From the NCBI GenBank assembly GCA_937983085.1, contig CALJKZ010000093.1, positions 1-13,260 on the forward strand: a stretch of DNA of 13,260 nt, given 5' to 3'. Shown here in pieces: positions 8,601 to 13,260 of this stretch. This DNA is from an uncultured Gemmatimonadales bacterium. GTDB lineage: Bacteria > Gemmatimonadota > Gemmatimonadetes > Longimicrobiales > Gaopeijiaceae. Under the pieces are notes generated by a model, which searched no databases, was not told where the DNA came from, and saw nothing but the letters and a program-made list of their open reading frames with translations. Each line of letters opens with the position of its first letter. The stretch's first letter is position 1. Position numbers and translations under genes: made by a program.

Positions 8601-8705
8601 AAGCGCGTCACCGACGACGCCCAGTTCGCGCGCTTCTTCCTGGACTGGCTCTTCGACCGGTTCGCGAGGGCGGCGCAGCCGCCGGCACCGCCGGTGGAGC
8701 CGTAA
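5679..8705 (+). CDS. hsdR: Type I restriction-modification system restriction subunit HsdR
   Basis: This is the 1008-residue motor and nuclease subunit: it translocates DNA using ATP and cuts unmethylated DNA away from the recognition site. The N-terminal nuclease domain has the PD-(D/E)xK signature in SIDMVLF (D158) and TAELK (E172, K174). The SF2 helicase core has Walker A AGSGKSN (K327), DEAH (D428-H431), motif III FTATP (T488-P491), and motifs V-VI in VVANKFQTGFDQP and QTLSRLNR (Q697-R704). An acidic insertion (about 449-465) lies between motifs II and III. The C-terminal helical part, ending near FARFFLDWLFDRFARA, probably docks on HsdM. Length and motifs are complete, so the enzyme should be active. 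The ATG overlaps the hsdS stop by 4 bases. Codons are extremely GC-ending (20 of the first 20), like hsdM. The last codons form small GC hairpins (8669-8683 and 8682-8694) without a T-tract. Confidence 0.97.
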   Translation: MKPDVSERRFEEAIEEALLAGGPGAPPGTVGEQAPGDWPPGGYRKRLDRDYDKSHCLVRDDVTDFVLATQPKEWDRLKQHHGAEAKERFLQRLAREVERRGVLDVLRKGVRDAGCKFRLAYFRPSSGLNEELQRLYLANVFTVVRQVHYSEKNENSIDMVLFLNGLPLFTAELKNPFTGQDVNHAIKQYRTDRDPREPLLSFRRCLAHFAVDPDWVYVTTKLEGKATWFLPFNRGKFGGAGNPPSARGHATSYLWEQVWSKDSVLDLLQHFVHEVEEEDDEGKKTGKRLLIFPRYHQLDSVRRMVADARARGPGHRYLVQHSAGSGKSNSIAWLAHQLSVLHDDEDRRVFDSIVVITDRRVLDRQLQRTVRQFEQTRGVVENIDKRSTQLRDALEAGKTIIVSTLQKFSVIVNQISDMPWSRFAVIVDEAHSSQTGESTKSLKEVLAASDLEGAEEEEAGEGDDLEDRIAAEMAARGHLDNVSTFAFTATPKPKTLELFGSRRDDGRYEPFSLYTMRQAIEEDFILDVLENYTTYKVYWSLLKKVAEDPRYDKAKASYLLRSFVDLHPHAIQKKVEIVTEHFATCVAHRIGGRAKAMLVTRSRLHAVRYKLALDKHLKERGHRFRALVAFSGTVEDTGIRYTEAGMNGFSEAQTAKAFERPEYKILVVANKFQTGFDQPLLHTMYVDKKLGGVNAVQTLSRLNRKCPGKEETMVLDFANEADEIQKAFQPYYEKTLLTESTDPNLLYDLHRQLLDFHLFTEEDVDAFAELYFTPGSRPNGRHAKLHKALKPIADRFEKLTEAEQADLRSRLADYVRLYAFLSQVIRFTDADLEKLYVFARLLRAVLPRRKEDLPSEVREYIDMDSYRVQQTGSAKIPLERGEGEVEPRGPGSGRVPTEELEALSEIIRDLNERFGTEFTEEDKVFIETLESRLASDESLNAALRANTRENARLTFNHVVEDTLQEMVDTNFEFYKRVTDDAQFARFFLDWLFDRFARAAQPPAPPVEP

Positions 8706-8839
8706 GCACCGCCCCTATTCCACCACCGCGTTAGTTTCGCGTAACAGCGCGCCGCCAACCCGTTAGTGTCCCGTTGCGGTTGCATCGCGCGGCGTATTGC
8801 CTAGCATGAGAGCCGAAGGGATGAGCGCGGAGGTGACGC
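8706..8839. promoter_or_regulatory. Intergenic region with two related 16-bp elements
   Basis: This 134-base gap separates hsdR from the small HTH gene. Two imperfect direct repeats, GTTAGTTTCGCGTAAC (8730-8745) and GTTAGTGTCCCGTTGC (8762-8777), match at 12 of 16 positions and start 32 bases apart, about three helical turns. They could be binding sites for a regulator, possibly the HTH protein encoded next. A weak promoter candidate is TTGCAT (8780-8785) with TAGCAT (8802-8807), 16 bases apart. A strong Shine-Dalgarno GGAGG (8829-8833) precedes the ATG at 8840. No terminator with a T-tract is seen after hsdR. Confidence 0.35.
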
Positions 8840-9328
8840 ATGGCCGGCAAGCGGAACGGCAAGGGGAAGCGACGGTCTGACCACGGGCGTGCGGAGCGAT
8901 CGACTCAGCCCCGGTTGCGCGCCCTCAAGGGGGGCGCCGCCTACAGGGACCTGCTTCTGCCCGACGACGATCTGGAGGACTACGTCGCCGCCTTCGCTCC
9001 CCTGGGGGTCACGCGCAAGGGGGCCGAGGTGGCATGGCTCCTGCGATCCGGCTTCGGGAACAGGACCATGGCGCTCGCGCTCGGCGTGTCGGCCTCCGCC
9101 ATCAAGCAGAGGCTCGAGCGCCTCATGGCAGCCATCGAGCGGGGTCTTCCGGGTGGGGCGATCTTTGGACGCACCATGGCGCAAGGAATCGTGGCGCGGA
9201 TCGTGCGCGCATACCGCCGCTGGAGAACGGAGGGTGGCTGGATCGACCGCGTCGCGCAGTCGCTCCGGGCCCAAGCGACGTCGGGGGACAACCCGGGCGG
9301 GCCCGAGGCTACCCAGAGTTCCGTATGA
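8840..9328 (+). CDS. Small protein with a LuxR/GerE-like helix-turn-helix
   Basis: This is a 162-residue basic protein. The first 30 residues are Lys/Arg-rich and probably disordered. Residues about 58-96 (TRKGAEVAWLLRSGFGNRT to KQRLERLMA) follow the LuxR/GerE pattern: a first helix ending in a GFGNRTMALALGV turn, then a recognition helix SASAIKQRLERLM. No receiver, ligand-binding or sigma domain is visible. Residues 105-145 form an Arg-rich helical tail. It is probably a DNA-binding regulator, but its target is unknown; candidates are its own upstream repeats and the palindromic array at 9873-9917. The start is well supported by GGAGG (8829-8833), 6 bases before the ATG. Its 3' end overlaps by 20 bases the end of the convergent minus-strand gene. 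A sigma-region-4-like fold is an alternative reading of the same HTH. Confidence 0.68.
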   Translation: MAGKRNGKGKRRSDHGRAERSTQPRLRALKGGAAYRDLLLPDDDLEDYVAAFAPLGVTRKGAEVAWLLRSGFGNRTMALALGVSASAIKQRLERLMAAIERGLPGGAIFGRTMAQGIVARIVRAYRRWRTEGGWIDRVAQSLRAQATSGDNPGGPEATQSSV

Positions 9329-9806
9329 TCTCCGTCGTCAGGCGCCGGACGATGCCCGGGTCCGGAAAATGCGGCGACAGCTGCAGCTCCAGATCCTCCC
9401 GGGCCGCGCGCCCGAGCTGGTCGTAGGCGTCCCTGATCGCCTGGCCGTCGCCGGTGCGGGCCAGTAGCTCCGTGACGCCCTGCTCGATCGTGTGCCGGTA
9501 GCCGCGCACGGCGTCGTGGAGCGCGCGCAGGTTCGTGGCGTTGAACACGCTCGTGCCCTGTGACCCCTGGCTCCCCACCGACTGGACGACCTTCAGGAAG
9601 GTCACGGATGCGTCGGTCTGGGCAAGCACCTGTCTGGGTAGCCGCCCGTTCGAGACGGCCGCCGTGCTCTGCAGCAGTCCGATCTGGGAGTTCGTGGTCG
9701 AGAACGCCAGGATGAAGTTCACGACCAGGACGCCCACGTTCAAGAGAAGGATGGTGCGGTTGAGCCCGCGCCCCTCGCCGGCAGTGCTCTTCTGTGCGGT
9801 TGCCAT
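9309..9806 (-). CDS. Single-pass membrane protein of unknown function
   Basis: This is a 165-residue protein that I do not recognise. The N-terminus (residues 1-17, basic, ending LNR) is followed by one strong hydrophobic segment (about 18-36, TILLLNVGVLVVNFILAF), then a soluble, Ala/Gln-rich, mostly helical domain of about 125 residues. The arrangement resembles a membrane-anchored helical sensor such as the periplasmic part of a chemoreceptor, but no HAMP or signalling domain follows. Positive charge before the segment suggests the soluble part is outside the cytoplasm. ATG 9806 is chosen because it begins a typical cytosolic-tail-plus-TM start; the frame stays open to 10145 but that stretch lies across the RHS gene's 5' end and reads as Arg/Gly-rich junk. 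It diverges from the RHS gene with 186 bases between, and overlaps the HTH gene end to end by 20 bases. Confidence 0.65.
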   Translation of the reverse strand: MATAQKSTAGEGRGLNRTILLLNVGVLVVNFILAFSTTNSQIGLLQSTAAVSNGRLPRQVLAQTDASVTFLKVVQSVGSQGSQGTSVFNATNLRALHDAVRGYRHTIEQGVTELLARTGDGQAIRDAYDQLGRAAREDLELQLSPHFPDPGIVRRLTTEIIRNSG

Positions 9807-9822
9807 GCCCCCGAGGATGCCG

Positions 9823-9918
9823 TCAACACCCGCTGCTGGCAATGCGCTGCTTGCGTTCGGATTGCGTTCGACTGTCCATATTGGACATGGCCAACATGGA
9901 CATGTCCAACTTGGCCAT
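9823..9918 (-). CDS. Possible 31-residue Met-rich leader peptide
   Basis: On the minus strand an ATG (9918-9916) is preceded by AAGAGGAGGG (9937-9928), a strong Shine-Dalgarno about 9-10 bases upstream. The frame runs 31 codons to a TGA (9825-9823), only 16 bases before the start of the membrane-protein gene. Its first half (MAKLDMSMLAMSNMD) is simply the 15-bp repeat array read as codons, and the rest is polar and basic. It could be a translated leader for the downstream gene, or a by-product of an operator array and a purine-rich stretch. There is no recognisable homology. Confidence 0.25.
   Translation of the reverse strand: MAKLDMSMLAMSNMDSRTQSERKQRIASSGC
9851..9870. repeat. Tandem 9-bp direct repeat TTGCGTTCG
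   Basis: Two exact copies of TTGCGTTCG (9851-9859 and 9862-9870) are separated by two bases, an 11-bp period close to one helical turn. They lie directly beside the palindromic array in the divergent promoter region and could be a second factor's site or part of the same operator complex. Confidence 0.55.
9873..9917. promoter_or_regulatory. Operator-like array: three tandem 15-bp palindromic units
   Basis: Three abutting units read TGTCCATATTGGACA (9873-9887), TGGCCAACATGGACA (9888-9902) and TGTCCAACTTGGCCA (9903-9917), with consensus TGNCCANNNTGGNCA. Unit 1 is a perfect inverted repeat with a 3-base spacer; units 2 and 3 have one mismatch between arms. Across the unit 2-3 border TGGACATGTCCA (9897-9908) is a perfect 12-bp palindrome, and 9888-9917 is symmetric apart from the inner spacer bases. 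The array is in the only gap between the divergent membrane-protein and RHS genes. This looks like a site for a dimeric regulator binding cooperatively, controlling one or both genes. A structured RNA or a coincidence with pentapeptide-like coding is less likely. Confidence 0.6.
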
Positions 9919-9980
9919 CTTGTCGCGCCCTCCTCTTGCGGATAGCTGTGGAGCGTTCGGCGGATGATCCGGTCCGCTAA

Positions 9981-9986
9981 GAGGAG
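9981..9986 (+). promoter_or_regulatory. Ribosome binding site of the RHS gene
   Basis: GAGGAG at 9981-9986 lies 6 bases before the ATG at 9993 and fixes that start, which in turn gives a clean signal peptide. Confidence 0.75.
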
Positions 9987-9992
9987 AAGGTC

Positions 9993-12900
9993 ATGTCGAA
10001 GTACCTGCCCAAGTCGCCCGAGGGCCGCGCGTTCGCCATCGCGGGTGCCGTGATGTTCGCCGTGCTCGCGCTGTTCCTGATCCAGCGCGCCGCGCTCGCC
10101 GCGCCCTACACGGATCCCTTCTGGGCGAACAACTCCACGTCCCAAGAGAGCGCCATCTGCGATGTGATGGAGCTCGCGATGGCGTGCGAGTCATCGAAGT
10201 GCGGCTCGTCGGGATGCGGCCTTGGATGCGGGGGCGGGTGTCGCGCGAAGAAGTGCTGCGATGTGACCGTGGACGTGCGCACCGGGGAGCTGTTCTGGGA
10301 CAAGGTGCTGTTCACGACACCGGGAGTGCTGGAGGACAACGTCTTCGCGATCCGTTGGCGATCGATGATCAGCGGCTCCAGCCAGCTGGGGCGTCAGATG
10401 CTGCCGAGCTGGGAAACCACAGCACAGTACGTCGTGGACAACCCCAGTGACCCGAACGCGTTGAACGGCCACCACGTCAACATCCGGCGCCCCACGGGTC
10501 GCCTGGACCGCTTCAACTGGAACGGCGCGGCCTACGCTGCCCCTTCCGACGTATTCGACGCCCTCACGAAGAACGGCAGCGGCAACTACGTGCTGACGGA
10601 CAAGTGGGGCAATGCGTGGGTGTTCGACTCCCGCGGGATGCCGGCGACGTACACGGACCGCAACGGCAACCAGGCGGCGTTCACCTACGACGCCAACTAC
10701 AAGCTCACGGCACTCACGGACAACAGGGGCAAGAGCTACACGATCGCGCACAACGCGAACAATTACATCTCCTCGATCACGGATCCCTGCGGCCGACAGT
10801 GGAGCTTCGGCTACGACGCGAGCGACAACCTCACGACGATCACCACGCCGACGACGCCGGACCAGACCTCGGGCATCACCATGACCCTGGGGTACGACGG
10901 CCAGAATCGGCTTACGTCGTTCACGGACGGCCGCGGCAACACCGTGTGGGGCTTCGGCTACTTGGGAACGAGCGGGCAGACTTCCTCGGTTACGATCGGA
11001 AGCAACTCCGTCGGGTACTCGTACTCCTCGGGCGTGACGACGCGCACGGACCGTAAGGGGCACGTGCACAAGCTCTATCATTCAGGCCAGCAGATCACCA
11101 AGACGGAGACCGTGGTCGCGTCCACGCCGAAATACGTGACGCTCCGTTACTACTCCGGAGTGTTTCCGTCCTACACCGTGTTCCCCCGCGGCAACCGGAT
11201 CGACGTGACCTTTGACGCGAACGGCGATCTCACCGAGCAGCGGCACCGTACGACGGACACGAACGTCAACGATACGACCGACATCGTTCATCAGTGGGGC
11301 TACAACTCGGCGAACTTCATGACCTCCTACACGGATCCCTTGGGCAACCAGACGACCTACGGACGGGATTCTGCAGGGAACCTGACGAGCGTTACGCATC
11401 CGACGGTGACGAACCCCACCACACAGACGGCCTCCCGGAGCTACACATACAACACGAAGGGTCAGCTCACGCAAGCCACTGATGAGGAAGGCCGCGTCGT
11501 CGCCTACACGTACTACACGACGGGAAACAGCAGCGACCTGCTCCAGAAAGAGGAGGTGGACCCGACGGGGCTGGACCTCGAGACGGCGTACACCTACGAC
11601 ACCTGCGGCAACACGGCGACGATCACGGACCCGAACGGACACTCCCGCACGATGACCTGGGACAACCTGGGGCGCCTGAAGCAGGACGACGCCCCGTCGG
11701 CGCTGGGCTACAGCGCGAAGTACGCCTACGACGGCAATGGAAACACGGTCACGATCGACATCGAGAACATCGACAAGGACGGCAACGTCGTAGCCGCTAA
11801 CCCGTGGATCACCACGACATGCACGTTCACGACGACGGACGATCTGGCGACGCTGGTCGAGGAGATCGACGCCTCGACAACGAGGACCACGGCCTTCGAC
11901 TACGACGCGAACCAGAACCGCATCCGCGTTACCAAACCCGAGGGGAACAGGGACAAGTGGGAGTTCAACGAAAGGGACTGGGTGATCAAGTTCATCCGGG
12001 GCGAGGGCGCCACGGAAGCCTCGGAAGAGGAATACCTGTACGACGAGAACGGGAACCGGATCACGGTCATCGACGGCAGGGACAACGAGACCGACACGGA
12101 CTACGACATGTTCGATCGCCGGGTCAAGGAGACGAACGCGGTGGGCCACTACACGGAGTGGGAGCTGGACAAGAACGGCAACATCACGAAGGTCACGCGA
12201 AGAAACAGCTCGAACACCGAGCTCCAGCGCGAGTCGCACTACTTCGACGAGCGGAACCGGCACTGGAAGACGAGCGCGCTCTTCAAGGACCCGTCCGGCA
12301 CGTACTCGGACGCCGTGACGATCATCGAGCGCCTGAAGACCGGCCAGGTGAAGGTCGTCACCAACCCGCGGGGCAAGGACACGACCTACGGCTACGATAC
12401 CGCGCTCCGGCGCACGACGGTGACGGACGCGCTCGGGAACCAGGTCTCCTACACCCTCGACGACAACGGGAACCCCACGGCGTGGTCGATCAAGGAGTAT
12501 GACGGCGCGACGCCGATCACGCACAACTACGAGGCGACCTACGACGAGATCAACCGGCGCAAGACGTACATTGAGATCGACCGGAACAACAGCTCGAACC
12601 GGTGGACGACCCAGACCTTCTACGACAGCCGGTCGAACATGGTCTTCCATATCGACGCGGAAGGAAACCCGACCCGGTTGACCTTCGACGGGCTGAACCG
12701 GATGACCAAGAAGGAGACGGCGCTGACCTTGGGGGCCACGATAAACGACTTCACCACGGCCCAGGTCACCCAGTGGGGCTTCGACAAGAACGACCGGCTC
12801 GTCTCCCACAAGGACGACGCACCGAACGAGTCCACCTGGACCTACGACGCCCTGGACCGGCCGACGGCGATGACGTACCCCGACACGAGCTCGGTCGCCT

Positions 12901-13260
12901 ACGAGTACGACCCGAACGACAACGTGACGAAGACCACAGACCCGGCCGGAAACGTCATTGACGACACGTTCGATGTCCTGAATCGGAACACCTCCCGGTC
13001 CATCACCCTGGCCACGGGTTTTCTCGGAACCACGTCGGAGACGCGGACCTATGACGGCGTGAACCGGATGCTCACGAACGAGGACAACGACTACAAGCTG
13101 GCATTCGAGTATGCTGTCATCGGGCTCGAGTCGTTCGTCTACAAGGAGACCCAGAGCTACGTGGGCATGACGGCGTACCCGAAGTCGGTCACGAAGACCT
13201 ACGACCCGAACGGGAACAAGGACACGGAGGCGTACCAGAGCGGGGCGAGACTGTCGCTGG
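9993..13260 (+). CDS. Secreted YD/RHS-repeat protein, 3' end beyond the window
   Basis: The frame is open for 1089 codons to the window edge. Residues 1-36 are a signal peptide: K3/K7/R12 n-region, hydrophobic core about 13-30, and the signal-peptidase motif ALA before APYTD. Residues 56-89 are Cys-rich (eight Cys, including C70, C75, C79, C83, C88, C89 in a Gly-rich run). Residues about 90-170 (DVRTGELFWDKVLFTTPG, IRWRSM) resemble the start domain (DUF6531-like) of RHS proteins. From about residue 200 come more than twenty YD/RHS units such as YDANGN-like FDANGD, YLYDENGNRI, WTYDALDRP and YEYDPNDNVTK. These build the beta-cage shell that encloses a C-terminal toxin or cargo. No PAAR or VgrG-type N-terminal domain is present, so Sec export rather than a T6SS route is likely. 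The conserved core motif and the variable tip lie past 13260, so the activity is unknown. Codon use is strongly GC-ending. A divergent gene and a palindromic array lie upstream. Confidence 0.92.
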   Translation, partial: MSKYLPKSPEGRAFAIAGAVMFAVLALFLIQRAALAAPYTDPFWANNSTSQESAICDVMELAMACESSKCGSSGCGLGCGGGCRAKKCCDVTVDVRTGELFWDKVLFTTPGVLEDNVFAIRWRSMISGSSQLGRQMLPSWETTAQYVVDNPSDPNALNGHHVNIRRPTGRLDRFNWNGAAYAAPSDVFDALTKNGSGNYVLTDKWGNAWVFDSRGMPATYTDRNGNQAAFTYDANYKLTALTDNRGKSYTIAHNANNYISSITDPCGRQWSFGYDASDNLTTITTPTTPDQTSGITMTLGYDGQNRLTSFTDGRGNTVWGFGYLGTSGQTSSVTIGSNSVGYSYSSGVTTRTDRKGHVHKLYHSGQQITKTETVVASTPKYVTLRYYSGVFPSYTVFPRGNRIDVTFDANGDLTEQRHRTTDTNVNDTTDIVHQWGYNSANFMTSYTDPLGNQTTYGRDSAGNLTSVTHPTVTNPTTQTASRSYTYNTKGQLTQATDEEGRVVAYTYYTTGNSSDLLQKEEVDPTGLDLETAYTYDTCGNTATITDPNGHSRTMTWDNLGRLKQDDAPSALGYSAKYAYDGNGNTVTIDIENIDKDGNVVAANPWITTTCTFTTTDDLATLVEEIDASTTRTTAFDYDANQNRIRVTKPEGNRDKWEFNERDWVIKFIRGEGATEASEEEYLYDENGNRITVIDGRDNETDTDYDMFDRRVKETNAVGHYTEWELDKNGNITKVTRRNSSNTELQRESHYFDERNRHWKTSALFKDPSGTYSDAVTIIERLKTGQVKVVTNPRGKDTTYGYDTALRRTTVTDALGNQVSYTLDDNGNPTAWSIKEYDGATPITHNYEATYDEINRRKTYIEIDRNNSSNRWTTQTFYDSRSNMVFHIDAEGNPTRLTFDGLNRMTKKETALTLGATINDFTTAQVTQWGFDKNDRLVSHKDDAPNESTWTYDALDRPTAMTYPDTSSVAYEYDPNDNVTKTTDPAGNVIDDTFDVLNRNTSRSITLATGFLGTTSETRTYDGVNRMLTNEDNDYKLAFEYAVIGLESFVYKETQSYVGMTAYPKSVTKTYDPNGNKDTEAYQSGARLSL

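Noticed and set aside
8669..8694. Hairpins GGCGGC/GCCGCC and CCGGC/GCCGG as an hsdR terminator
   Set aside because: They lie inside the Ala/Pro-rich end of the hsdR coding region and no T-tract follows.
9887..9967. Plus-strand 26-codon frame over the palindromic array
   Set aside because: It has no Shine-Dalgarno; it arises because the array is symmetric and so reads similarly on both strands.
9807..10145. Longer start for the minus-strand membrane protein
   Set aside because: It would run across the palindromic array, the RHS ribosome binding site and the RHS signal peptide, and the added residues look non-coding.
11082..12809. Minus-strand open frame of 575 codons antisense to the RHS gene
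   Set aside because: It is a mirror of GC-rich YD-repeat codons, with Arg/Val-rich low-information sequence.
1..13260. CRISPR array, insertion sequence, integrase or tRNA attachment site
   Set aside because: No spaced identical repeats, transposase motifs, terminal inverted repeats or tRNA-like folds were found, so the mobility of the island is not shown within this window.

Overview
This is a high-GC bacterial window, with strongly GC-ending codons in most genes. Its left two thirds look like a compact anti-phage defence island. Its right third starts a very large secreted YD/RHS-repeat protein that runs off the window. Canonical GGAGG-type ribosome binding sites precede several genes. A Sec-type signal peptide on the RHS protein and a small single-pass membrane protein fit a Gram-negative-type bacterium with an RHS-rich genome, for example planctomycete, myxobacterial or a related metagenomic lineage. 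Nothing seen fixes the phylum, and there are no rRNA or tRNA genes.

Layout: 1-298 holds no convincing gene. 299-1099 (+) encodes a two-TM, coiled-coil protein of the putative phage abortive infection (PF16872-like) family. 1211-1309 looks like the decayed N-terminus of a defence-type helicase. 1306-2205 (+) encodes a two-TM protein with a C-terminal Mrr-type nuclease domain. A 70-base gap carries two GC-rich hairpins. A complete type I restriction-modification operon then follows in the order hsdM (2276-4324), hsdS (4321-5682), hsdR (5679-8705), each junction a 4-base GTGA or ATGA overlap. All recognisable catalytic motifs are present: DPCCGTGG and NPPY in HsdM; D...ExK, Walker A, DEAH, TAT and QTLSRLNR in HsdR. 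HsdS carries two TRDs that are about half identical to each other. Its codon use resembles the two upstream defence genes rather than hsdM and hsdR, which suggests cassette exchange of the specificity gene.

After hsdR, 8840-9328 (+) encodes a small protein with a LuxR/GerE-like helix-turn-helix. It converges with and overlaps the end of a minus-strand gene for an unrecognised single-TM protein (9309-9806). That gene diverges from the RHS gene (9993 to the window end). The shared upstream region contains the most striking non-coding signal here: three tandem 15-bp units of the form TGNCCANNNTGGNCA (9873-9917), next to a 9-bp direct repeat. It looks like an operator array controlling one or both divergent genes, although part of it can also be read as a short minus-strand peptide with a Shine-Dalgarno sequence.

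How the genes may work together: HsdM+HsdS methylate host DNA and HsdMSR cuts unmodified invaders. The Mrr-like nuclease and the AbiC-like protein could add membrane-linked nuclease and abortive layers. The RHS protein would be a separate surface or secreted polymorphic protein whose C-terminal tip, and thus activity, lies outside the window.
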